DNA of 64,000 nucleotides from Lysobacterales bacterium (lineage in GTDB: Bacteria > Pseudomonadota > Gammaproteobacteria > Xanthomonadales > Xanthomonadaceae). Made by a program: the position numbers and the translations under genes. The DNA is taken from positions 434,001 through 498,000 of the forward strand of contig JAEKKX010000006.1 in the NCBI GenBank assembly GCA_019510125.1. The letters run 5' to 3'. This document shows, piece by piece, positions 16,801-24,602 of the stretch. Numbering within the stretch: position 1 is the stretch's first letter; each line of letters opens with the position of its first letter. A model generated the notes under the pieces. That model was not told the DNA's origin. It saw only the letters and a list, made by a program, of their open reading frames with translations, and searched no databases.

Positions 16801-17277
16801 TCAGCCGCGCGCCGGCTTCGGCGACAGCCACATCGCGATCGTGGCCCGGAACACCGCGTCGCCGGCGTCGTCGGTGAGGGCCACGTCCACCGGCACTTCG
16901 TAGCCGCTGTCGGCGTGGACGATCGGCACCGACGGCGTGGCGACCGCGCGGATCGTGCCCATCGCCTTCTTCAGGTACTGCACGGTCATGCCCCTGGGGA
17001 TCCAGCGCATCGAGCCGGGCAGGGTGACCTCGGTGACCATGCCGCCGACCAGTTCGGCGAGATTGCACATCGCGATCGCGTGGACGCTGCCGATGTGGTT
17101 GGTGATCGCGCGGTGGCGGCGGATCGAAGCGACGCAGCGGCCCGGTTCGAGGATTTCGATCCTCGGCGAGATGCTGCCGAAGTAGGGCGCCTTGAAGCAG
17201 ATCGCGCGGGTGAACAGCCACTGCCCGGCGGGCCAGCGGCGCATGCGGTCGTAGAGGGCGAGGGTCTTGTTGGCCAT
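16801..17277 (-). CDS. DUF4442 hotdog-fold protein (thioesterase-like)
   Basis: Product of 158 aa. The central region (RAITNHIGSVHAIAMCNLAELVGGM, about 58-82) matches the hotdog fold of DUF4442/PaaI-like thioesterases, in which an Asn or Asp and a nearby Glu line the active site on the long helix. Likely substrate is an acyl-CoA thioester, by family only. It lies just downstream of the fadE-type gene on the same strand, but a hairpin at 17361-17389 separates them. Confidence 0.8.
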   Translation of the reverse strand: MANKTLALYDRMRRWPAGQWLFTRAICFKAPYFGSISPRIEILEPGRCVASIRRHRAITNHIGSVHAIAMCNLAELVGGMVTEVTLPGSMRWIPRGMTVQYLKKAMGTIRAVATPSVPIVHADSGYEVPVDVALTDDAGDAVFRATIAMWLSPKPARG

Positions 17278-17360
17278 GGCGTGTCGTCGGTGGCGGGGTC
17301 AGGCGAGCGGGACGAGAGCATGCGGACGCCCGTGCCCGGATCGGGGCGTCTGCCGGAAAC

Positions 17361-17389
17361 GCGGACGGCGGGGAGACCCCGCCGTCCGC
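17361..17389 (-). terminator. Terminator-like hairpin after the FadE-type gene
   Basis: GCGGACGGCGGGG and CCCCGCCGTCCGC form a perfect 13-bp stem with a 3-base loop, about 45 bases beyond the stop codon of the gene at 17436. On the minus strand it is followed by GTTTCC, a weak T tail. Confidence 0.6.
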
Positions 17390-17435
17390 AATGCATCGTG
17401 CGCGTCGCCCGACGTATGTGTCGGGGGCGTGCCGG

Positions 17436-19916
17436 TCAGGCGGCGGCGCGCTGCGCCTTGCCCTGCGGGCCGGTCTCGGCGGCGTAGCCGGCCGAACGCA
17501 GCTCCCACGACTCGAAGTCGTCGACCATGATCGTGTCGAGCGTCATCTCGCGCAGTTCCTCGAGCTGCTTGCGCTCGTCGGCGGTGATCCAGCCCTCGCG
17601 CACGCCCTCGTCGAGCTGGGCGGGGAAGTCCAGCGCCTCGATGTCGCTGTTCTTCAGCGCCTTGAGGAACTTCCGCTCCACCGGCTCGGCCAGGATCATC
17701 TTCGGCAGGTAGCTGTTCACGCGGCCCGCCGGGTTGTGCTCGCAGGGTTCGAGGAACAGGTCCGCGGCGAGCCGGTCGCGCGCTTCGCACGGCGTCATCA
17801 GCAGGCTGGCGGCGCGGTGGCCCAGGCGGTCGCTCGGGGTTTCGGCGCGGCGGCCCCACGGGAAGATCACCGCCCACAGCAGCCAGCCGACCGGGCGGAT
17901 CGGGAAGTTGCGCAGGGCGCCGGACAGCGCCAGTTCGATCTTGTGGATCGCGTCGTGGAAGGCCCACGCCAGCAGCGGATGGTCGGCGACCGGACGGCCC
18001 TGGTCCTCGTAGCGCTTGAGCATCGCGCTGGCGATGTAGAGCTGGCTGAGCACGTCGCCGAGGCGGCCGGACAGCGATTCCTTGAACTTCAGCTTGCCGC
18101 CGAGCAGCAGCATCGAGGTGTCGGCCATCACCGCCAGCGCCGCCGAGTAGCGGTTGAGCTTGCGGTAGCAGCGGCGGGTGTATTCGCCGCCCGGCGCAAT
18201 GCCGATGCGGGTGCCGGTGAAGCCGAACCACCACGCGCGCACGGCGTTGGAGATCGCGTAGCCGATGTGGCCGAACAGCGCCGCGTCGAACTGGTCGATG
18301 CGCTCCTTCGGGTTCTCCAGTTGCGCCGACTTCATCTCCTTCATCACCCACGGATGGCACAGGATCGCGCCCTGGCCGAAGATCATCAGGCTGCGGGTCA
18401 TGATGTTGGCGCCTTCGACCGTGATCGCGATCGGCACCGACTGCCAGTTGCGGCCGGCGTAGTTGCGCGGGCCGAGGATGATCCCCTTGCCGCCGTGGAT
18501 GTCCATCACGTCGCGCGCGACTTCACGGCCCATCTCGGTGCAGTGGTACTTGGCGATGGTGGACGGCACCGCCGGGTTCTCGCCGCGCGCGACCGCGGCC
18601 GCGGTCGCTTCCGACAGCGCGCTGCAGGCGTAGGCGCGGCCGCCGATGCGGGCCAGCGCTTCCTCGACGCCCTCGAAGCGGCCGACCGACAGCCCGAACT
18701 GCTTGCGGATGCGGGCGTAGGCGCCGGTGACCACCGCGCCCATCTTGGTGCCGCCGCTGGCGGTGGAGGGCAGGGTGATCGAGCGGCCGATCGACAGGCA
18801 CTCCATCAGCATGCGCCAGCCCTGGCCGGCGTAGTCCTCGCCGCCGATGAGCTGGCTCAGCGGCACGAACACGTCCCTGCCCTTGATCGGCCCGTTCATG
18901 AAGGGCGAATTGAGCGGGAAGTGGCGGCGGCCGATCTCCAGCCCCGGGGTCTCGCGCGGGACCAGCGCCAGCGAGATGCCGATGTCGCGCTTGTCGCCGA
19001 GCAGACCGTCGGGGTCGTACATGCGGAAGGCGACGCCGATCAGGGTCGCGACCGGGGCGAGGGTGATGTAGCGCTTGTTGAGGGTCAGGCGGATGCCCAG
19101 CACCTGGGCGCCGTTCCATTCGCCCTTGCAGACGATGCCGTAGTCGGGGATGGAGGTGGCGTCGGAACCTGCGAACGGGCCGGTCAGCGCGAAGCACGGG
19201 ACCTCGCGGCCGTCGGCCAGGCGCGGCAGGTAGTGGCGCTTCTGCTCGTCGGTGCCGTAGTGCATCAGCAGCTCGGCCGGGCCCAGCGAATTGGGCACGC
19301 CAACGGTGGAGCTGACCACGCTCGACATCGCCGCCAGCTTCTGGATGACCTTGTGGTTCATCAGCGCCGAGAAGCCCAGGCCGCCGTATTCCTTCGGGAT
19401 GTTCAGGCCGAAGAACTTGTTCTGCTTGATGAAGTCCCACAGCTCCGGCGGCAGGTCGGCGCGGACGTGGGTGATGTCCCAGTCGTTGATGCGGCGGCAC
19501 AGTTCATCGCAGGGGCCGTCGAGGAAGGCGCGCTCCTCGGCGGTCAGCTCCGGCTTCGGCAGCGAGAGCAGCTTGTCCCAGTCGGGCTTGCCCGAGAACA
19601 GTTCGCCCTCGAAACCGACCGTGCCCGACTCCAGCGCGGTGCGCTCGGTGTCCGACAGCGGCGGCAGCAGTCGGGTGTAGAACTTCAGCAGCGGGGCGGT
19701 GATCGCCGCCTTGCGCAGCGGCGCGATCAGCATCGGCACCGCGACCAGCGCAGTCAGGCCGGCGGCGACCAGGGTGGCGGTGTGGTTCGCGCCGAGCAGC
19801 CAGCAGGCGACCAGCAGGGTGGCGGCGATCGCGGCCCAGATCGCCATGCGCAGGCGATGGTAGGCGCAGAAGGCCGTGGCGAGGAGGAGGGCGAGGAACG
19901 GCAGGACGAGGCTCAT
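17436..19916 (-). CDS. fadE: FadE-type acyl-CoA dehydrogenase
   Basis: Product of 826 aa from ATG 19916, matching the roughly 815-825 aa of proteobacterial FadE. The start is chosen for its GGAG site and because residues 1-45 form two membrane helices (LVLPFLALLLATAFCAY, AIWAAIAATLLVACWLL). The acyl-CoA dehydrogenase core follows: IKQNKFFGLNIPKEYGGLGF (about 145-165), CFALTGPFAGSDA (about 240) and VEGANIMTRSLMIFGQGA (about 500). A long C-terminal DUF1974 region ends with AQRAAA. It catalyses the first step of beta-oxidation and passes electrons to ETF. Divergent from a TetR regulator likely to control it. Confidence 0.95.
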   Translation of the reverse strand: MSLVLPFLALLLATAFCAYHRLRMAIWAAIAATLLVACWLLGANHTATLVAAGLTALVAVPMLIAPLRKAAITAPLLKFYTRLLPPLSDTERTALESGTVGFEGELFSGKPDWDKLLSLPKPELTAEERAFLDGPCDELCRRINDWDITHVRADLPPELWDFIKQNKFFGLNIPKEYGGLGFSALMNHKVIQKLAAMSSVVSSTVGVPNSLGPAELLMHYGTDEQKRHYLPRLADGREVPCFALTGPFAGSDATSIPDYGIVCKGEWNGAQVLGIRLTLNKRYITLAPVATLIGVAFRMYDPDGLLGDKRDIGISLALVPRETPGLEIGRRHFPLNSPFMNGPIKGRDVFVPLSQLIGGEDYAGQGWRMLMECLSIGRSITLPSTASGGTKMGAVVTGAYARIRKQFGLSVGRFEGVEEALARIGGRAYACSALSEATAAAVARGENPAVPSTIAKYHCTEMGREVARDVMDIHGGKGIILGPRNYAGRNWQSVPIAITVEGANIMTRSLMIFGQGAILCHPWVMKEMKSAQLENPKERIDQFDAALFGHIGYAISNAVRAWWFGFTGTRIGIAPGGEYTRRCYRKLNRYSAALAVMADTSMLLLGGKLKFKESLSGRLGDVLSQLYIASAMLKRYEDQGRPVADHPLLAWAFHDAIHKIELALSGALRNFPIRPVGWLLWAVIFPWGRRAETPSDRLGHRAASLLMTPCEARDRLAADLFLEPCEHNPAGRVNSYLPKMILAEPVERKFLKALKNSDIEALDFPAQLDEGVREGWITADERKQLEELREMTLDTIMVDDFESWELRSAGYAAETGPQGKAQRAAA

Positions 19917-20022
19917 GGGGAACTCCGGCGTGTGACGGCGCGGGCTGGCGTGGCAGGCGCGGCGGGAAGCCGCGACCCGGGTCGGAGGCGGACATCGTCG
20001 CGGCGGCGCCGGCGCTCCGTTT

Positions 20023-20040
20023 CCATACGCTGAAGTATGG
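20023..20040. promoter_or_regulatory. Candidate operator between fadE and the TetR gene
   Basis: CCATAC, 6 bases, GTATGG: a perfect inverted repeat about 107 bases upstream of fadE and 109 bases upstream of the TetR start. A further GTATGG half-site lies at 20130-20135, close to the TetR start. Assignment to the adjacent regulator is inference. Confidence 0.5.
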
Positions 20041-20148
20041 ACATGCCGTTTCGCTGCTGTCAATGTGCCGCGAAACCGCTGGAATCCACTTTGCAATCGT
20101 AGTCACACGATACTTCTGCAGACGCTTCCGTATGGTTACACTGTTGTC

Positions 20149-20745
20149 ATGAACGAACCTGCCCACAAAACCGAACGCAGTGGCCGCCTCAGCGCCGAAG
20201 ACTGGGCGCAGGCCGCCCTGGACCTGATCGCCGAACAGGGCGTGGCCGCGGTGGCGGTCGAACCGCTGGCCCGCCGCCTGGGCGTGACCAAGGGCAGCTT
20301 CTACTGGCATTTCCCGTCCCGCGACGCCCTGCTGTCGGCCGCGCTGGAACGCTGGGAGGCGGTGGAGCAGGAAACCGTGTTCGGCCAGCTCGAGGCCGTC
20401 GGCGATCCCCGCCAGCGCCTGCGCGCCCTGTTCCAGCTCGTCGCCCACGAGGTCAAGCCGCACAAGATCTACAGCGAGCTGCTCAAGGCCTTCGACCATC
20501 CCGCGGTGGGTCCGGTGATCGGCCGCGTCTCGCAGCGCCGCCTCGATTATCTCGCCGCGTCCTTCCGCCAGGCCGGCCTGCCGCGCGCCGACGCCCAGCA
20601 CCGCGCGCGCCTGGCCTACGCCGCCTACGTCGGCTTCCTGCAGTTGAGCCTGCAGTTGCATCCGCGCCTGGCCCACGACGAGTTCGAGGCCTACGTCGAG
20701 CACGTGATGGCCACCCTGATCCCGCCGGTCGTGCCCGCGCGCTGA
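20149..20745 (+). CDS. TetR family transcriptional regulator
   Basis: Product of 198 aa from ATG 20149. The N-terminal helix-turn-helix is clear (DWAQAALDLIAEQGVAAVAV, PLARRLGVTKGSFYWHFPSR, about residues 15-55), followed by the all-helical ligand domain. Size and layout are typical of TetR. Its divergent orientation to fadE and the palindromes between them suggest control of fatty-acid degradation with an acyl-CoA-type ligand, but this is inferred from context. Confidence 0.88.
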   Translation: MNEPAHKTERSGRLSAEDWAQAALDLIAEQGVAAVAVEPLARRLGVTKGSFYWHFPSRDALLSAALERWEAVEQETVFGQLEAVGDPRQRLRALFQLVAHEVKPHKIYSELLKAFDHPAVGPVIGRVSQRRLDYLAASFRQAGLPRADAQHRARLAYAAYVGFLQLSLQLHPRLAHDEFEAYVEHVMATLIPPVVPAR

Positions 20746-20810
20746 GCGCGTCGCCCGCCGGTGCGCCCGGCCGCGGGCGACCCTCCGTCTTTCTCCTGCC
20801 GAGTCCCGCC

Positions 20811-22592
20811 ATGAACGCCCAAGCCAAGCCGACGCATCCGCCCACCCGCCTGGAGGCGCTGCAGCGCTGGGTCGACGACGTCGCCCGCCTGACCCGCCCG
20901 GACGCCGTGCACTGGTGCGACGGCAGCGACGCCGAGTCCGCGGCGCTGATCGCGAAGATGGAGGCCGACGGCACGCTGATCCGGCTCAACGAGACGACCA
21001 ATCCGGGCAGTTGGCTGCATCGCTCGCATCCGGACGACGTCGCCCGCGTCGAGCACCTGACCTTCGTCTGCACCACCGAGGCCGAGGACGCTGGCCCGAA
21101 CAACCACTGGATGGCGCCGACCGAAGCGCACGCGAAGATCGATGCGCTGTTCGACGGCTGCATGCGCGGCCGCACGCTGTACGTGATCCCCTACTGCATG
21201 GGCCCGATCGACTCGCCGCTGTCGCGCTGCGGGGTGGAGATCACCGATTCGCCGTACGTCGTCGCCAACATGCGGCTGATGACCCGCATGGGCGCCGAAG
21301 CGCTGGCCCGGATCGAGCGCGAAGGCACGTTCGTCAAGGGCCTGCACTCGATCGGCGAGCTCGACCCGGACCGCCGTTTCATCATGCATTTCCCCGAGGA
21401 ACTGACCATCAAGTCCTACGGCTCGGGCTACGGCGGCAACGCGCTGCTGGGCAAGAAGTGCCACGCGCTGCGCATCGCCTCGCACCAGGCGCGCAGCGAG
21501 GGCTGGCTGGCCGAGCACATGCTGATCCTCGGCGTCGAGAACCCGCAGGGCGAGACCCACTACATCGCCGCGGCGTTCCCGTCGGCCTGCGGCAAGACCA
21601 ACCTCGCCATGCTGATACCGCCGGAGGGCTACCGCGAGGCCGGCTGGAAGATCTGGACCATCGGCGACGACATCTGCTGGATGCGCCCCGGCGACGACGG
21701 CCGGCTGTACGCGATCAATCCGGAAGCCGGTTTCTTCGGCGTCGCCCCGGGCACGTCGAGCAAATCCAATCCCAACGCGCTGGCCACGATCCGCAAGGAC
21801 ACCATCTTCACCAACGTCGGCCTGACCGCCGACGGGCAGCCGTGGTGGGAGGGCCTGGACGGCGGCGTGCCCGCCTACGATTGGCGCGGTCGTGAATACG
21901 ATTCCAGCAACGGCCCGGCCGCCCATCCGAACGCGCGGTTCACGGTCAGCGCGAAGCAGTGCCCGTCGTATTCGGCGCACGCCGAGGACCCGCAGGGCGT
22001 GCCGATCAGCGCGATCGTGTTCGGCGGCCGCCGCGCCTCGCTGGTGCCGCTGGTGTTCGAGGCCCGCGACTGGACCCACGGCGTGCTGGTCGGCGCCGCG
22101 ATGGGCTCGGAAACCACCGCCGCCGCCGCCGGCGCGGTCGGCGTGATGCGCCGCGACCCGATGGCGATGAAGCCGTTCTGCGGCTACAACTTCGCCGACT
22201 ACTTCGCGCACTGGCTGAGCTTCGACCGCCCCGGCGTGACGTTGCCCAAGGTGTTCCACGTCAACTGGTTCCGCAAGGGCGCCGACGGCAAGTTCCTGTG
22301 GACGGGCTTCGGCGACAACCTGCGCGTGCTGGAATGGATGCTGCGCCGCGCGACCGGCACGGTCGGCGCGGTCGAGACGCCGATCGGCGCGCTGCCGAGG
22401 GTCGAGGACATGAACCTCGACGGGGTGGCGCTGACCGACGAGGCCCGCGACGTGCTGTTCGGCTTCGACCGCGAGGGCTGGCGCGCCGAGTTCGACGCCA
22501 TCGGCGGCTACCTCGACGAATACGGCCCGCGCATGCCCGAGCGCCTGCGCCAGGAGTGCGTGCGCATCTCCGAGCGGCTGCGCGATGGCTGA
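20811..22592 (+). CDS. pckG: Phosphoenolpyruvate carboxykinase (GTP)
   Basis: Product of 593 aa. The GTP-dependent PEPCK signature FPSACGKTNLAML (about 257-269) contains the P-loop and the active-site Cys. Other family residues include CMGPIDSPLSRCGVEITDS, EELTIKSYGSGYGGNALLG and FCGYNFADYFAHWL. It catalyses oxaloacetate + GTP to PEP + CO2 + GDP, the committed step of gluconeogenesis. It follows fadE/TetR, fitting growth on fatty acids or acetate, though it has its own 65-base upstream gap. Confidence 0.97.
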   Translation: MNAQAKPTHPPTRLEALQRWVDDVARLTRPDAVHWCDGSDAESAALIAKMEADGTLIRLNETTNPGSWLHRSHPDDVARVEHLTFVCTTEAEDAGPNNHWMAPTEAHAKIDALFDGCMRGRTLYVIPYCMGPIDSPLSRCGVEITDSPYVVANMRLMTRMGAEALARIEREGTFVKGLHSIGELDPDRRFIMHFPEELTIKSYGSGYGGNALLGKKCHALRIASHQARSEGWLAEHMLILGVENPQGETHYIAAAFPSACGKTNLAMLIPPEGYREAGWKIWTIGDDICWMRPGDDGRLYAINPEAGFFGVAPGTSSKSNPNALATIRKDTIFTNVGLTADGQPWWEGLDGGVPAYDWRGREYDSSNGPAAHPNARFTVSAKQCPSYSAHAEDPQGVPISAIVFGGRRASLVPLVFEARDWTHGVLVGAAMGSETTAAAAGAVGVMRRDPMAMKPFCGYNFADYFAHWLSFDRPGVTLPKVFHVNWFRKGADGKFLWTGFGDNLRVLEWMLRRATGTVGAVETPIGALPRVEDMNLDGVALTDEARDVLFGFDREGWRAEFDAIGGYLDEYGPRMPERLRQECVRISERLRDG

Positions 22593-22613
22593 CGGCGTCC
22601 GCGGCCGGGCACG

Positions 22614-24200
22614 ATGACGGATCGCACGCCATCGTCCGGCGCCACTTGGGCGGTGGAGCTGCAGCGGGCGCAGGCGCTCGCGGGACAGGGCGACCTGGTC
22701 GGCGCCTACCACCGGGCCGCCGACCTGCGCGCGCGCGCGCCCGATTTCGCCCCCGCGGGGATCTTCGCCGCGTTCCTGGCGCTGCGCCTGGGGCGCTATC
22801 GCGAGGCGCGCGCGCTGGCGCTGTCGGTCGCCGCGCAGCCGGTCGCCGCCGACGGCGTGCTCGACGCCGCCCGGCTGCTGAAGCACCTGGAGGCGCCCGA
22901 GGCGCTGGCGCGCATGTTCGACGCCTCCGGCTGGCGCGCACTGCGCGCGCCGCAGGCGCTCGCGGAACTCGCCCAGATCCTCGGGTTTTCCGGCCTGTAC
23001 GCCCAGGCGGACGACTGCCTCGCGCAGACCCTCGCGCTGGCGCCCGGGGACCCCGATGCGCTGTACCTGAAAGGCATGTTCGCCCTGTTCGCCGGGGACG
23101 ACGCCGCGGCCACCGCGGCCTTGCGCGCCGCCCTGCAGGTGGCGCCGCACATGGCCAACGTCCATTTCCTGCTGTCGATGCAGGACACCCCCGAAACCGC
23201 GGCGCGGCACATCGAGCAGATCCTGCGGGTCATCCACGTCGCCCGGCCAGGGTCCGAGGCCCGGGCGATGTTCGAGTACGCCCTGCACCAGAGCCATCAC
23301 GCGCTGGGCGCATACGACGAGGCCTGGGCCGCGCTGGAACGCGGCCACGCCGTGATGCGCGCCGCCGTGCCGTACGACGCCACCGCGCAACGCGCGCTGA
23401 TCGAGACGCTGAAGCGGCGGCCGCTGGCGGCCGCGCAGGCCCGCGCGCCGCTGCAGGGCGAGGCCGGGTCGATCTTCATCGTGGGCATGTTCCGCAGCGG
23501 CACCTCGCTGCTTGAGCGCATCCTCGCCGGGCATCCCGAGGTCGCGGACGGCGGCGAGACCTACCAGTTCAGCGCCGCGCTGCGCGAGGCCGCGAACCGG
23601 GACTCGCCCGACGTGGTCGACGTCGGGCTGCTGTCGGCGCTCGCGCCCGACGGGCTCGCGGGCGTCCGCGCCCGCATGCATGACTACGCGCGCTGGCGCG
23701 GGCGGGGCAAGCGCTGGGTCACCGAAAAGCTGCCGCTGAACTTCCTCAACGTCGGGCTGATCGCCGAAGCGCTGCCCGACGCCAGCCTCCTGCACATGCA
23801 GCGCGATCCGGTCGCCACCTGCTTCTCCAATCTGCGGACCCTGTTCCGGGTCGGCACGCCCTATGCCTGCGACCAGCGGCGGATGGCGCACTATTTCGGC
23901 CTGTACCGCGGACTGATGGCCCACTGGCGCGCGGTCCTGCCGTCGCGGGTGCTCGACATCGACTATGCGGACATCGTCGCGGACCCCGAGCGCGAAGCGA
24001 AGCGGGTGATGACGCATTGCGGCCTCGCGTACGTGCCGGGCGCGCTGGAGCGCGGACAGGAGGGCGGCAACGTCGCCACCGCCAGCGCCGCCCACGCCCG
24101 CAAGGGCATCCTCGGCGGCCGCAGCCAGGCCTGGAAGCCGTACGAAAAGCACCTGCAGCCGCTGCTCGACGGCCTGCGCGCCTGCGGCGCGATCTCCTGA
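22614..24200 (+). CDS. TPR-repeat sulfotransferase
   Basis: Product of 528 aa. Residues about 10-250 are helical TPR-like repeats (QALAELAQILGFSGLYAQAD, ALYLKGMFALFAGDDAAATA). The C-terminal half is a PAPS-dependent sulfotransferase fold: 5'-phosphosulfate-binding loop IFIVGMFRSGTSLLERIL (about 287-304), KRWVTEKLPLNFLNVGLI and the 3'-phosphate motif MQRDPVATCFSNL (about 392-404). Acceptor substrate unknown; bacterial relatives include protein and small-molecule sulfotransferases. It starts 21 bases after pckG, so read-through is possible. Confidence 0.85.
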   Translation: MTDRTPSSGATWAVELQRAQALAGQGDLVGAYHRAADLRARAPDFAPAGIFAAFLALRLGRYREARALALSVAAQPVAADGVLDAARLLKHLEAPEALARMFDASGWRALRAPQALAELAQILGFSGLYAQADDCLAQTLALAPGDPDALYLKGMFALFAGDDAAATAALRAALQVAPHMANVHFLLSMQDTPETAARHIEQILRVIHVARPGSEARAMFEYALHQSHHALGAYDEAWAALERGHAVMRAAVPYDATAQRALIETLKRRPLAAAQARAPLQGEAGSIFIVGMFRSGTSLLERILAGHPEVADGGETYQFSAALREAANRDSPDVVDVGLLSALAPDGLAGVRARMHDYARWRGRGKRWVTEKLPLNFLNVGLIAEALPDASLLHMQRDPVATCFSNLRTLFRVGTPYACDQRRMAHYFGLYRGLMAHWRAVLPSRVLDIDYADIVADPEREAKRVMTHCGLAYVPGALERGQEGGNVATASAAHARKGILGGRSQAWKPYEKHLQPLLDGLRACGAIS

Positions 24201-24550
24201 CCCAACGGCCCGCAGCGGGCCGCATCCGGCCGGCCATGGCGACGCGCAGGCCGCCGGTGGAAGTCTGATCGAACCCCGAGGTCGCCGGAGCGGCATGCCG
24301 GCGAGGGCGGGGCGCGCACGCCGTCGAACCTGCGATCGGGCCCGCGACCTGGCGAGTGCGGCAGGCGGGCATGGCCACGGTCATGACGCGGTCACGGCTG
24401 CGCAGCGTGCGACGTGGCGGCCGGGATTCGTGGTCGGGTGTGCCGGTGGGGATCCCCGGCCGGGAAGCGGGCGTTGGCCGGGCCGCGGCGACGGCCGCCG
24501 CTGCGGGTCGTGCCGGCCGCGATGCTCTCCGCGCGTTTTTCTGTCCCCGG
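24201..24550. other. Non-coding stretch between convergent genes
   Basis: About 350 bases between the sulfotransferase stop and the TonB-receptor terminator. Open frames here are short, rich in Arg and Gly and show no recognised domain, so I treat them as chance. No repeats or RNA gene identified. Confidence 0.4.
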
Positions 24551-24556
24551 AAAAGA

Positions 24557-24580
24557 CTACGGCCCCTTGCGGGGCCGTAG
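24557..24580 (-). terminator. Intrinsic terminator of the TonB-dependent receptor gene
   Basis: CTACGGCCCC, loop of 4, GGGGCCGTAG gives a 10-bp stem, followed on the minus strand by TCTTTT. It lies 23 bases after the receptor stop codon. Confidence 0.85.
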
Positions 24581-24602
24581 GTTGACGCTGACGCGCTTTC
24601 GA

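Noticed and set aside
20691-24296. 1201-codon minus-strand frame opposite pckG and the sulfotransferase
   Set aside because: Antisense to two clear enzymes; low-complexity composition typical of shadow frames at high GC.
24356-24580. 74-codon plus-strand ORF in the gap before the TonB receptor
   Set aside because: Composition is Arg/Gly/Ala-rich without domain, it has no RBS and runs into the terminator hairpin.
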